Of a stretch of 64,000 nucleotides of DNA, positions 52,201-64,000 are shown one piece after another. Position 1 is the stretch's first letter, and the number at the start of each line of letters is the position of its first letter. Source of the DNA: Phylloscopus collybita (Eukaryota; Chordata; Aves; Passeriformes; Phylloscopidae). The translations under genes and the position numbers were made by a program. Below the pieces are notes generated by a model. That model saw only the letters and a program-made list of their open reading frames with translations. It had not been told where the DNA came from and did not search any database. The stretch lies in assembly GCA_027886175.1 (NCBI GenBank), contig JAJNNQ010000009.1, forward strand, positions 30,059,501-30,123,500, read 5' to 3'.

Positions 52201-54248
52201 CTTAGATCAATTTATTCACTTGAATTCAGTAATTCCTAGACCAACCTCACTACTTAAAATTGTACCTCTCATTACACACAACTAAAAAAAAAAAAGAGTA
52301 AATGCATCAGCTAAGGGAAGTGAACTTGGACAGGTGGGACTTGGGATGGTATTGGGCCTGTAGGATGTTTTCTGTGGTCATGGGAATCTGTGTGACTATA
52401 ATTGTGGTATCAAATCTCATTGTAAAGTGAGATCTAGCATTTCAGAAAAGAAATTTCCTGTAAAATGTTATGTAAGTCATCCAGAAAAAAAAAGAGAAAC
52501 TTCACAATGTTACTTTTACAAACACTTTAATAATTCCTACCCTTAAGAAGGCTGGATATCCAATGAATGTTTTTCATTGTATTAACAATCCAGATATTTT
52601 AAAATAAAAGATAAATAAATAAAACATAAATAAAACATAGTGTATGTAATGATATTTAAGAGAATTAAATTTTCTATTTGGAAAAAGACAAACTTCTTTC
52701 TAAGTTTATTTTAGGATTGCATCAGCTTTTAGTTATGTCATGGCTTTTTATAGCTTGACTGGTGCTAATGATCTCATTCTCTTAACCTGATAATAAAAAT
52801 AATGGAATACCTTGATTAACTTGAATGGCAGCTCATATTTGATACGGTGGTTATAATTAACCACACTGCAACAAGTTGCCACCCTGTGCTTTGTCTTATG
52901 TTATACAACCAAATAACTGGAATGATTTTCTGATTAAAAACAAACAAAATATTAATCTGATTTAGTCATAATAAGGCTGTGTATAATTTCTTTAGAAGAA
53001 ATCTGCCTTCTTTCTTTTTTCAAAACACTTAAAAATAAGTGAGACCAATCCAATACAGACAACGTGGCCAAAAATACCATCAGTATTTTCACATCTCTCT
53101 ACAGACCATATATAGTGCAGGCAGGAGAAGCGTTGCTGCTTTCAAGGATATCAGAACTCCCCTGAGAGGGAAAAGACTGAACAAATTTTTCTGTAAAGGC
53201 AGATTTTAAAATGAGTACACTGAGATGTGGATAACTCCTTTAAAGTAGATAAATAGCTTCAGAGTTCTTCGAGGTCCTTTCTCTTTGGCTGCCTTTAGCT
53301 TAGTTTGGCATAGGTGAGGAAATGTTAGTGGGCTCTTACCAGTTCTTCAGGTCGATTGCTTGCTCTGACATCTGTTCCCTCCTGTTTCATGCCCCAACCC
53401 AACCAAAACAAACAGGCAAGACTTGTCAGATTGGTAAGATACCTGCTTATGTTTCTGTATTTGCTACAAGCTTTGAAATGCTGGAAGTGTAAGTATGTGA
53501 ATATAAAGTTATACAGTTTATTATGGTGGAACCGAATTCTCATTAAAATAGGCAAGACACTATGAGAAGTTATGGCTAAGCTTCTTTTTAAAATGCCTTT
53601 TTGCACTTAGATTTCATTTTTACTATCAGCTCACTGCAGGATGATGCCATTAAGAACTGCAGACTCTTGAATAGCTTCTAGTAACTAGCAGAATGAATCT
53701 TAGCTGCATCATCAGCTGTTTAACTACAGTGTAAGTATCCTTATAATGATATGTAAATCAGCACGAAATTATGAAAGACAAATGTGATGGTACCCTTTTA
53801 GAGTATCTGGAAAACTTGCAGGAAAGTGTAAAAGGAGACACTGATTACTCTTGATGAAAGTGGAAATTTGTGAGATCTTAATGATAAACATGAGTTAATA
53901 CAATACTGAAGTGTGTGAAACTTGAGGCTACTAAAACTAGTGCAAGACTTGCAGAAATTCAGGACAGGTTCTTTTGAGTTCAGCATATCAAACACTGACT
54001 TCTCATCATACAGTTTTCTATACACTGAGCTAGCTACTTACACAGTTAGGGCTCCTACCTACCACTTAACCAAATGTTAGTGCTAATTCTGGTATCTCCT
54101 GTAGGTGGGAGCCCAGGCAGTAGAGAGGCTCAGTTGTTTTTCTGTTCTCTTCTAAAGTATGCTCTTAGCAAGCCAGTCTTTCAACAGACTATATATAAAT
54201 TAAGCTGATGAGTCTCAGAAATGTACATATCACTCTGTTTATAGACCT

Positions 54249-54270
54249 TCAATGAATGCTAATTCATTGA
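54249..54270. repeat. Perfect 9-bp inverted repeat with 4-base loop
   Basis: TCAATGAAT at 54249-54257 pairs with ATTCATTGA at 54262-54270 around the loop GCTA. No gene context is visible, and an AT-rich chance event is possible. Confidence 0.85.
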
Positions 54271-56524
54271 AAAAGTGTGAAAGTGTAACTTTTCAGCTAA
54301 AAAGACTGGGTGTCAGCTCATTCGTTTGGAATGTACAGTATGTGATTATATAACTTCCTGAACTGGTGACATCACTGATGACCAACCAAAAAAACCCTAC
54401 ACTTTTGACTATGATTTCTATTTTTAATATTCTAAATATCAAAGATGAGACTAAATAGTTGGCTTAGCATTTTTTGGGGTAGAATTATAAACATAAACTA
54501 CTTTAACGTTTTTGAATATGTTTGATTCCAGCAACTAAAAATGCTACAAAATTTTGAAACTAAGTTCTGACTGCATTGGGCTTTAAGGAGGAAAAGGTAG
54601 GGAACTATTTAAAGAAGTAGCTATTCCCTAGAGTCTGAGTGCTTGAAAGCAGGGACATATTTTAGGTCAGCTGATGTAATGGACACATATTCCTCAGGAT
54701 GTGGCTAGTAATGAATGGATGTTTTTCATAAGTAGCTAGTGTTCTAAAATAACATCAAGCTACAGCGAGTGATAAGAAAATAAATTATGCAGTTAAGTTA
54801 GCCCTTCAGAATACTGGAATTTTACTTTAGATTTTGCCTTCCCTGGAAATTCCTTATGCTTATCACTAGATTTAATGCTACTGTAATTAAAACACTAGAG
54901 CTTTGCATTTGTTCAGACCACAGTAATAGATTTAGAGTTCCTTACAAAGAAGGCATACAGTATCACTCTGATTTTATTTCCTCATTGTAGAATGCCTGTT
55001 GTAGTCCTAAGGACAAGAAACTAACTCTGAATATTTTCCAGTTTTCAGTGGAAGTGTTAGAAGGGCAGCTGGGTGCTGTGTTCCCACAAGTTTTTGGCTC
55101 TTAGCAGTGTTCTCAAAGTGTATACATTACTGCAGTGTAAATCTTTAATTTCACAAAGCAGATGCTTGTAGGCAGGCTTGGTTACTGGGGCCCTGCTAGT
55201 GGTACCAAGGGCAAAATTGTGTTATTGGTTGAATATGAAAGAGAGAGGTGGGATGACTGTCTCCACACTATGTATGTTTTGTGCCGGGTCTGAAGCTAGC
55301 TGTTCCTCTTCAGGAAATAAGGAGCAAAGAGCTCATGTTAGGAAATAGAGTGACTTCCCTGGCCTTCCTATTAGTGCATCCAAGTGAAAAGATTTATCTC
55401 TTTCCTTATCATTTATCTTACTGTTTGGTGTGAGATCTTTCTCTTGTCATTTATCTGTCCTAAGGGATAGGATATGGCTAATCCATAGGCAACAAACCAT
55501 TTTGATGTGGCTTTATCCAAAACAGTTTGCATGCTTCAGGGTAGTCATGAAAGCTGCCTGATAATTCACTGTTGTGCAATTGTCTAGAGTATCCCCTGGC
55601 AAAGGCAGTTGACTCTCTTGTAAACTTGTTTTCAAATGTTTTCAAATACTGCACAGAAGTTCACGTTCTCTGTTTTTTGAAAATTGTCTTGCATCAGTAT
55701 GGAACAGTAGGCTGAGTTTTCTTTGGAGCATGGGAATAACATACACCCTCTCAGTACTCCCTTGAAAGGTGTTAACTGTGCAGAATTAGAATAACTGCTC
55801 AGTTCAGAGTTGTTATCAGTAATTCCACCGTATCCCCTAATTACGACTAACAGTTTTTATCAAGAGCTATGAAAGTTCACACAGCTGCTCTTGTTGAACA
55901 GAGTTCGCACTTCTATTATTCTAGGAACACGAATAATGACACATTATGGAAATACCTAGATCTTGATATTTATTTTTAATACTTTCATCAGATATGACAA
56001 TCAGTGTAAATTCTGTCTATCACTTCACCTATTTCTGCTACTAGCTCTGATTAATAAAGGTATATAAAATGTAAAGGCAAATACAAAAAATGAGAGAAGA
56101 ACCCTGAAAATTATGACCTGTTCCAGATATTTTTTTATTTCACATGCTACCTTATAGTGACATATGTATGTTCATCTGTTCATTTACCAATGGTAGGTAC
56201 ATTGAAAAAGAAATGTCTCTAAGCAGCAAAAGAGTTTATTGCTTAAAATTTATCAATGTGATTTCTGAATACTCTACGGGAATTTCTTGGAACTTTTTAA
56301 AAAACAATTCTATTACTGTTCAGGAAATCAAATTACTAGAACTTAAGAAATGTAATGAAAAATTTAGGAAAACAAAAAGAAACCAAAACAAAAAGAGTCC
56401 AAACCAAGCCTGTCTGATTATTTATGAAGCTGTATCCTTAAATATTTTGCAGCTTGAAATTTTTATTATAGTAGGAAAACTTAGTTAAATTAAGAACCTG
56501 AGAACAATGCACAGCTTGGAAATC

Positions 56525-56545
56525 TTTTTTTTTTTTTTTTTTTTT
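56525..56545 (+). repeat. Poly(T) tract, 21 bases
   Basis: This is the longest homopolymer in the window. On the minus strand it would read as a poly(A) tail for sequence lying to its right, but I see no retrogene there. Confidence 0.95.
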
Positions 56546-58236
56546 CTCTCAAATCTCTGCCTAAATTCTAAATTGGAAAGAAAGAAGTCTTCAGCTTTAT
56601 ACAGCAAACCTCTACTCCTGCAGGCTCTTGGAAATTTTCTCATAGTTAAATAAAAGTCTATACTGTACTATAACTTTGAATACTCTCCATGCTGTGAATC
56701 ATGCTTTTCAGATCCTTTTAGTAACAAAGAACTATTTTTCTTTCAATAAAAATAATTAGTTCCACCTACATTTTCTTTGGGGACTCCATGATTACTGTCA
56801 GAACAGAAACTTCAAGGCATACCTCAAATTCTTGTTAAAAAAAACTCTATTAGTAACTAGCTGTAAGTAAAGTTCCAGTGCAGAAGTACTGAAAACAATT
56901 GGCTGTGAAAATTTTTTTCCATTGCAATCTACAAAACTATACTGAATGGATGAAACTGATTTTTTTTTGTATATTGTAAGACTGACTGCCACAAGTTTTC
57001 TTGATACTACAGATCTTAAAAGGAACTGTCTGACAAGGAAGTGCATAACTGGCTACTGAGAGTTGTCCTTATTCAAATCCCATTGCTCATTCAATAGGCA
57101 ATAAAATTGTTCTTGAATTTAATTTTCTAATATATTTGCATCCTTCATCATTCGTAGTATTAATTATGAAGTCTCATGTTTCCAGTTGCAAATTAAGTTT
57201 TTCTTAGCAGGGATACTAGGTGTTGAGGAACAGTCCAACTTTCACCACTATCTCTTTATTCTGACAGAGCCATGGCCACTCTGCACCAAAAAGATTACAC
57301 GATTTTTTAAAAGGAGCTGAGTTTTTTACTTTTCCTGAATTCTCATAGCATGTTTACCATGGTTGTAACTAGATCTTTAAATTTGTAAACAAGTTCTGGA
57401 TGAACTCAGACAAATAACAAGCTCAGATAACTGTTCTGTAAGTACATTAACCAGATGATCTAGTCTGGCCTGGACCAATGTAGTAGACTAGGATTTAATA
57501 AGTGGGAAGAGAATAATAAATCTGGCTAGGAAATGTATATCCTGAGTTCTAGACTGCTTTCTTCAAGAGTGGCTCTGGCTGTGGTTCTCAACCTTTGAGG
57601 CTTTCCTGGCGTAACAGTAATGGCCAGGAACTGTAAAGCTGTGGTTCAGGTCCTAAAGCTGTGATATAGCAAAGATACTCTTAACTCAGTAATTACCTGT
57701 GCCTTTGCAGGGAAAAAGCGGCAGTGTGACAGAGTAATATCATGTGATTTGCTGCCATTGACAGGGGACTTGGTGTTTGGGATTGGACCTGGCTTCCAAA
57801 TTTGGGGTGAGCAGTTATAGTATGATGCCTCTCTCCCTCCCTCTTCTGGAATGCTAACAAAAGGTGGACAAAATAAATGTTTTGTGTTTTCTGTGTAGGG
57901 ATAAAGGACTTGTACAGGCTAGAGGTGGACAGAGAGCATGCCCTATATTTTTCTTCTGCGTCCTTGAATTTGGAGCCAGAACCCAGTAGTGTGAGGATTT
58001 GCACAGTGGAATTGGAACTAGGATTGCACCTTACAGTCAACTGAGCAAATGCAAGTTGATTATGTGCTCCTAACTGGGAAATGGAATTCTGTTTCATTTT
58101 GGACTGGTACATTAAAATACCAGTTCTGTCTCCTCACATATTTTTAAACCTCTGGACTTTTGTTTCACTTAGAAGCTTGAACATTTCCTCAATTTTGACC
58201 TTGGCCAAAAAAACAAACCCAGCTTGGTACTCATTC

Positions 58237-58268
58237 ATTCTGAATACATGTAATAGTGTATTCAGAAT
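58237..58268. repeat. Perfect 11-bp inverted repeat with 10-base loop
   Basis: ATTCTGAATAC at 58237-58247 pairs perfectly with GTATTCAGAAT at 58258-58268 across a 10-base loop. It is the longest perfect interrupted hairpin I noticed by eye. No terminal transposon signature or flanking target duplication is evident. Confidence 0.9.
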
Positions 58269-58709
58269 TTCTCTTTTGAAAATGTATGCCACAGGAGAAG
58301 GAGAAAGTGATACATCATTACACTTTCTGATAACACGCTAAAAAGGAGGAATGTATTTGGAATTCTTCTTCACACCAAAATGCAGTAAGATTTCTCCTGT
58401 CTGTTCCTGGTTCCTTACTATTTGCTTCAGTCACGGGGAACATAAATTTTATTGACTGTATATCAAAGTTTTCAAGCCGGAAGTTAAAATTCAAAAAGCT
58501 GCCACTGGAAGCAGTGATGGGTTTAGAGGAAAGCAACTGAGCCAATTGATTAAGGCCTTAACCAGGACTAAAGGCAGTGACAGTGCAAATCCATGTATCT
58601 CACCACATGAACTGATGGAGGAACCTGAGGCTGGCACTGGTATGATGTCAGATCACAGGGTATGTCTGGGAAGCTGGAGAGGAAAATGGTGCAAAAAGCA
58701 GAAAGGTGA

Positions 58710-58839
58710 AATTTCTTGATGTTGCAGCCATTGGCCCATTAGATGATTTGGGACAAGTTGCTTGTCTCTGCTTACTTACTTACCTCAAAAGGGACAGTAT
58801 TTTTGTCTTTGAAGAGCTTCTTCATTGTTCTAGCATTGT
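58710..58839 (+). mobile_element. Candidate ancient MIR-like SINE relic
   Basis: The stretch 'gatttgggacaagttgcttg' (58743-58762), then 'tctctgcttacttacttacc', 'tcaaaagggacag' and a T-rich stretch, follows the order of the MIR consensus. In MIR a CTTGGGCAAGTTACTTAACC line leads through CTCTCTGTGCC, TTTCCTCATCTGTAAAATGGGG and ATAATA. Upstream 'gccattggcccattagatga' could correspond to the GCCACTTACTAGCTGTGTGA segment. Similarity is moderate and judged by eye only. If real, it is an amniote-age SINE. Confidence 0.35.
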
Positions 58840-61800
58840 TCAGATTTTCTTCAGCTTCAGGCATTCTGAAATCACTGAAAATCTTTAGCTCTAGAATAGA
58901 TGTTTTAATATTAGCTAGCTAAACAAAAAAAATGAATAGGATATTCACTCATATTTGAATGAATATCAAAATTGAGTTACAGACACTGACAGCTATAAAT
59001 ATGTTGTAGATACATGCATTTTCAGATCTACTGAAACCCTTACAGAGGATTGGTAAATTGAGTATTACTAAGCTTAACTGATGAATTGCATGGAAAACAG
59101 CTTGCTTTATAATTCCAGAGATGTTATAGAAACCTTACACCCGAAATCCTGACAGTCATCTCTCAATTTCAAGTCAGGTTTTTCTATTAATTTTTGGCAC
59201 TGAGACATCTTTCTATTCCTAAATAAAAGATTAGCTATTCAGAAAAGATAGCAGGATTTTCATATTTCTTGTCCGGCTTTGTCATTCCTTGAGAGAGAAG
59301 ACATAGTAACATCCTCCTTGTTCAGATGCATCCAGTAGAAACCAGATAGAAACATGACATTTGTAATGAGTTATGAGTAAAGTTATAGGCCTGTCACAAA
59401 ATAGTAGGGTCATGCTGACCCAAAGATTTGTTAACCCTTCTTTTAAGCTTTAATGTTGTTGCACTGGAACAAAAAGTAGTTACTCTGCCTGATAAGCGTG
59501 AGAGTGCTGTGGCTTACACTAAGCAAAGTGCTGTCAGCTAAAGGTGGTCAGTTATAAATTAAAAGTAGGATAGCTTCTTGCAGTTATTGACACTTGTACT
59601 TCAAAATGGTTTTGGATTGATTCAGAAATATCCTTGTGTCTCTGCTGAGGAGAGCTAAGAGAAGTTTTGGTGTTTCCTTTGGGGAGTATCATATTGCAAA
59701 CTACTGCTTACTGACTTCTGCAAAACCAGGAGCCAGGGTTCAGTGTGCTTTGTGAAGCTTGAACAGCACAATTCTGCAGTGTACTTGGGCAAGAAAGAAA
59801 GGCAAGCTGACAGCTGCTATGCACCAGGACTACTAGTCTGCATAATTATTTTTCTCCCTGTTTTGCTAAATTCTTACTAATCAAAACTATCCTTATCTGG
59901 AGAGCTCATGTGATCGATTTCTTTCCCTATCAAAATTCATTTTTAGAAACATGACCCTAGAACATCTGAGGAAATCAGAAATTTTCCCCAGAACTGCTGC
60001 TTTGGCATGAAATTTTGTAGTATTACTTAAAGAATTTCAGAGAATGGAAATGCCCAGATGGGTGTTATAGTCCCTTGGACATAGCATTCCTCTGCATCAA
60101 GAGGAGTGGTGGTGTCAGGATTCTTCACTGCAGTCTCAGCATTGTTTGGCTACTGACTGTATGTATATGTAGGCAGAAGCTGGAGCTGATGGCGTTTAAA
60201 CTGGCTGCTGCAGAACTGCATAACATAACTGTAACTTAACTCTCTATACTCCAAAATAAATTAAGTTTATACATAACCTTAATTATAAACTGATAATCGC
60301 TGCACAGCAAGGGCTTTTTGCTATTATATCCAAAAATTCATACAGTGAAGTCTCACTGAATTTGTTACACTGTTTCATTTAGGGATTTTGTTTGAAAAAG
60401 CTAACTTGTTAAGTAGGAGTACATGGGCATACAGATTTCTTCCTTTCTCATAGTTCTGAGATTAAAATTTGAGGCAATGCTACTTGGAAATGAGCTGCCT
60501 TATCCCTGCAAACTCCACTTTCTGAAAAGCCAGTAAGAGGATCTCAGTGGTGCAATTTTCATTTCACTTAATGCACAGTAAACTTCTCCAGGGACATACT
60601 GAATAACAAACAAGTTTTTTTTTTTTCTTGGAGCACTGAGTATCCCAGTAACAAATCAGTTATCAAACAATATGTATCAGATCTCTGGTTGGATTTTTCA
60701 GCAGCAATAATAATTATAATATGGTATGATAACTTCTAACTTTTAGAGGGGTATTTCCAGAGACTCTGAAACAATATTCCATAATTTTTGAGGTACTATA
60801 TATTTTTAAACTACCCAGTCTAGTCTTTACTTTCCAGATATCTTGACATAGCTGTCTGTCTTACATCTTTTATGTGCAGTATTTGTTCAAAATGGTATTA
60901 ATGTATCAAATAAATTAAATTACATGTCCTGTAGAAACTGAAGACTTTCTGAGGGAGTTCAAAACTTAGTTGGAATTTTGTGATATAGTTGTTCTTTTTA
61001 GCTCTTCAAATGCTGAGAAGCTCATAATGCCAAGTCACCTATTAAGTACTTAAACAGTAGCTTTTATTGACGTTTTTTCAGCATTACACTATCTAGCGCC
61101 TTACAATTTACCTATTTGAGAAAGACATCTGCTGTGCTGTGTTGTTGAGTGTTGCCAAGTTTGATTGCCAGCCAAGGCCTGTTTGTCCTTTAGTCACTGA
61201 CAAATGCCTGACTGTGTTCCAGAGATGTGACAGATAATCAGCTGCCTCACAGTGTTGGTAAAAGGTAACCCTGACCTTTCCTACAAATAATTAGTGTCAA
61301 TTTTGTCCCCACCTACATCCTTTTCACCACTGTGGTGGAAAAAAAATCAGGCCTTTTCCTTATTTTGTTCTAATAGCAATTTATTAGTAAATTTTAGCAA
61401 TCCAGTGCCAGAATTTTCTGCATAATTTGAATATTAAAACATATCAATCTGGGAAATATATAAATATTAGATATATTATAAATACATCAATATATCAATA
61501 GTTTGAAATATATCAAATGGGGAAAATCTGGAATCTGGTAGATTTTGTTTGGTTATGTATTCTACCTCTTGTATGAATGTTCGGATACTGATTTCTAAAA
61601 AGATAAGGTACTTGAAAAAAATTCCAGATGAGGAACAAATCAACTGAAGTGGTCTTGGGCAGATGTTGACTTTACCTGTTGAATATTGGCAGAACACTTG
61701 AAAATTATTATTACACCAAACGAAGTGTTTGAAAATAGTACACTGAACTCGTTTCATTTCACAGACATTAACTGTGTAGCTCTGAAGATCCTAAGAGTGC

Positions 61801-63328
61801 TGTTAGCACCCTTCTGGAACTTTGCCTCAGACTGATCTTTCCATGACGTTCCCTTTTTATGATAAGCAAGAATGTCTTTGCGACCCTACTCCTGAAAATT
61901 CAGTTACAAAGGGTAGGAGTCTGGCATTTCTGATTTGGAATTCCTTTGGTTCATGTCCCTGGACATATGTGATGATGAAACTGCATACAGCTATGCTATG
62001 TGGCTAAGTAACTTCTATGTGGTTGAAAATTCTGAAGTTTTGCTGCCAGATGTAGCCTGACATAATATAGAAATATACAGTTCATAATGCTTTTCTGCCA
62101 CTGGTGCAAAAACCATTTATTGAGCATGGACAGCATTAAATTACAAGTTTAATTTAATTTCTCTATTAATTCTGCTATTAATTATTCTGCTATTTAATTT
62201 CTCTGAAATGGTGATAAATGGAAGAATTGTATATGGGTGTTTACTCTTTCAGAGTAAAATGCCTTTTCTTAGCATTTGCTGTGAAAGAGACGAGTTAAGG
62301 CCTTGATCCAGCAGAATTATAGTTCTACCTTTATTACCAAGTATTTTTCCACTACTGCATGTTATTTCTAGATCTAATATTGTCTTCATTTGTCTTCCTT
62401 AAGCTCAAAAAGTATAAATTCTCTCCTTTGCTTGTATTTTTTTATGAAAAAGGTAATTATATCAATGCCATCAGTTGCATGGGCAAGAAGTTATAAAACC
62501 ATAAGCATTGCAAACCAATTGAGTCATCTGATTCAGCTCAGTGCAATGTATACTTCTTCTTATGTATTTTATCCTGTGTTTCCTTGGAATCATATAGGTC
62601 ATTTATTCTGACTGATGAGGGAAATAGCCTTGGACACTGCCTTTGACAGTGAATGGTGAGTGCCCAAGGCACAAATGTATGAACTGGTATTGTATTGTTC
62701 ATCTTGGTTTTAGCCTGCTAGAGAGTTGGAAGATAGGCTGTCAAGTACCAGGGGTGTTGCACTGTGCTGTTTTTATTCTTTCACTCTTATTTTGTTAGTA
62801 GGGTAGTTTCACTGGATCTTGACTCCCTTAACAAGAGATACTTCTTGTTATAAACTGCATAATTTCATCAGTCCAAACCTCAGATTATCAGTGGGTGGGC
62901 AGTATCTGTTTTTAATCTGTATGTGGTGCTGTCCTTTAAAATCCTCACCCTGTTTTTCCCCTGCTTTCAAGTATATTAGTTGCTATGGAAACAACATCAG
63001 TGTTGTGAGCTTCTAAATCCTGAATACATTTGAGTCTCTTGTTTTCTTTCGTCTTGTTTATATACAGTGGTTCTTTTCCTCCCACACTAAATCTGCAGCT
63101 TATTTCAGAAAGTGATGCTGAGCAAACTCTCCACTGTGCTTCCTTAGTTAAATGCTAGGAGTCTGTAGTATACAACCATCCTTATATCAGAGATTCTGAT
63201 ACTACTTTTTGTGTTTCTGCTGATCTGATTCTAATTGGAGAGATCAAAGATCTAAAATTTCATGCCAGAGAGTAATAAGTATCTATAGTAATTGAAACAC
63301 AAGAACCTAATTTGGTTTTTTTCTTGTA
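58840..63328. other. Unannotated AT-rich stretch
   Basis: No gene is recognised. A short duplicated AT-rich segment near 62148-62204 repeats 'ttaatttctct' and 'tctgctatt' words, and a 10-base T run lies at about 60616-60627. The remaining sequence appears unique. Confidence 0.55.
62148..62204 (+). repeat. Short imperfect AT-rich duplication
   Basis: The words 'tttaatttctct' and 'tctgctatt(t)aatt' each occur twice within about 55 bases, pointing to a small local tandem or nested duplication. No function is suggested. Confidence 0.7.
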
Positions 63329-63868
63329 CCACAGGATGGTTGAGGTTGGAAGGGAACTCTGGAGACTGTCTTGCCCAACTGCCCTGCTTTAGCAAGACCA
63401 TCGATATTCAATTGCCCAGGATGATATCCAGAAGGCTTTTGAATATCTTCTAGAACAGAGACGCAACACCCACTGGCCAACCTGTGGCACCGCTCAGTCA
63501 CCCTCACACTAAAAAATTGTTTCCTGATGTTCAGACAGACTTTTGTGTTTCAGTTTGTGCCCATTGTCTCTGATCCTGCATGCAACCTGCAGTCAGTGCA
63601 CACAGCCTCCCTTCAGGTATGTGCAAGTAGATGAGATACTGGCCCCTGCCCCCCACCAACCCTCTCCCAGCTTCCACTGGGCCAAACACTCCCAGGTCTC
63701 TCAGCTGTTCCTACCAGGAGGGATGGCTCTCTTAGTCCAGTGTGTGTCCCTTTGCTGGAGCCTCCAGAGTGCCAATGGCTCCTTGTACAGGGAAGCCCAG
63801 AACCAGAGACAGTACTGCAGCTCTACAGGGGTGGCCTCACCAGCACTGCATGGAGGAGAGGGATCACA
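63329..63868 (-). mobile_element. CR1 LINE 3' part, antisense
   Basis: The plus strand begins 'accacaggatggttgaggtt' and 'ggaagggaactctggaga', the reverse complement of a CR1 3' edge. It then shows 'ttgcccaactgccctgct' (about 63372), 'aggcttttgaatatcttct' (about 63433), 'gtttcagtttgtgcccattg' (about 63548-63567), 'agcccagaaccagagacag' (about 63795) and 'ggtggcctcaccagcactg' (about 63830-63848). This covers the 3' untranslated region and the very end of the coding region. The copy has indels and the 101-121-codon frames across it are shadows. Similarity ends near 63868, before the window edge. Confidence 0.93.
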
Positions 63869-64000
63869 TTCCTATTTGAATATTTCACTTTTCCTCTCCC
63901 TAGTGTGAAGTCTAGATGAAGTTTCTATGATAAACTCTTAATGTATGTGAGGTACCTTATGGAAAACTGGCAGCAGACTTTTTAATATAGTCATGTTTCA
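63869..64000. other. Window end, unique AT-rich sequence
   Basis: Nothing is recognised in the last 130 bases beyond the CR1 boundary. Confidence 0.5.

Larger units (their letters stand above)
49213..58709. other. Long unannotated AT-rich stretch
   Basis: About 9.5 kb hold no supported gene or interspersed repeat. Frames reach 139 codons (57693-58112, minus) with no recognised domain. Small structures include an inverted repeat at 54249-54270, a 21-base T run at 56525-56545 and an 11-bp hairpin at 58237-58268. The direct repeat 'ttttcaaatg' (twice, about 55629-55648) and long A runs (for example 51717-51727 and 52285-52296) are unremarkable. Confidence 0.55.

Noticed and set aside
57450..57475. 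'agatgatctagtctggcc' resembling the reverse complement of a CR1/reptilian repeat 3' edge
   Set aside because: Only about 18 bases match and the sequence beyond does not follow any CR1 landmark order.
57576..57600. 'gtggttctcaaccttt' resembling the terminal inverted repeat of hAT/Charlie DNA transposons
   Set aside because: No matching inverted end or 8-bp target duplication was found nearby. A 16-base resemblance alone is not enough.
57693..58112. 139-codon minus-strand frame
   Set aside because: There is no recognisable domain or repeat pattern and no sign of splice sites at sensible positions. It is within the range of chance frames in 64 kb.
63307..63908. Frames of 66 and 121 codons in the last kilobase
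   Set aside because: They translate CR1 3' sequence, mostly antisense to the element. Neither is a gene.
1..64000. CRISPR arrays, bacterial operons, phage or integrative elements
   Set aside because: No direct-repeat/spacer arrays, no dense long open frames and no ribosome-binding-site pattern. The sequence is clearly vertebrate nuclear DNA.

Overview
This window looks like AT-rich, intron-containing vertebrate nuclear DNA, most likely from a bird. The main evidence is at least nine remnants of CR1 (chicken repeat 1) LINEs, on both strands and of different ages. Several end in the CR1-type 3' tail built on an ATTCTRTG-like octamer (for example GATTCTGTGATTCTAT near 40509-40524). I saw no Alu- or B1-like SINEs and no L1 sequence, and simple-sequence tracts are short. 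A crocodilian or turtle origin cannot be fully excluded from the sequence alone.

I found no host protein-coding gene, tRNA, rRNA, CRISPR array or bacterial-type operon that I can support. Every open reading frame is short (160 codons or fewer), none resembles a known host protein family to my reading, and most sit in low-complexity or repeat sequence. The only recognisable protein similarity is the decayed C-terminal end of a CR1 reverse transcriptase at 39608-39841 (+), plus the antisense trace of the same enzyme in the CR1 at 32836-34140 (-). The window is therefore best described as intergenic DNA or the inside of a very large intron. Small conserved exons or enhancers could be present and would not be visible without alignment.

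Layout: 1-10.8 kb is unique AT-rich sequence with one old CR1 (1955-2512, +). From about 10.85 to 12.08 kb lies a distinct C-rich, G-poor block with recurring CAAGC/CAAGG motifs, possibly a decayed minisatellite. An A/C-rich simple repeat follows at 12.78-12.88 kb. From 13 to 32.8 kb the sequence is mostly unique, with one very short internal CR1 piece at 26470-26545 (+) and a weak MIR-like trace near 23.8 kb. A long antisense CR1 covers 32.8-34.1 kb, and a CR1 tail relic lies at 35.1 kb. The youngest-looking CR1, sense strand with a clean 3' tail, spans 39.6-40.5 kb. Short CR1 3' relics follow at 43.5, 46.6 and 49.1 kb. The rest is unique sequence with short repeats and hairpins, a weak MIR-like trace at 58.7 kb, and a final antisense CR1 at 63.3-63.9 kb.

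I did not find a new functional system. The best leads are the C-skewed block at 11-12 kb, the isolated well-preserved internal CR1 fragment at 26.5 kb, and a few perfect hairpins.
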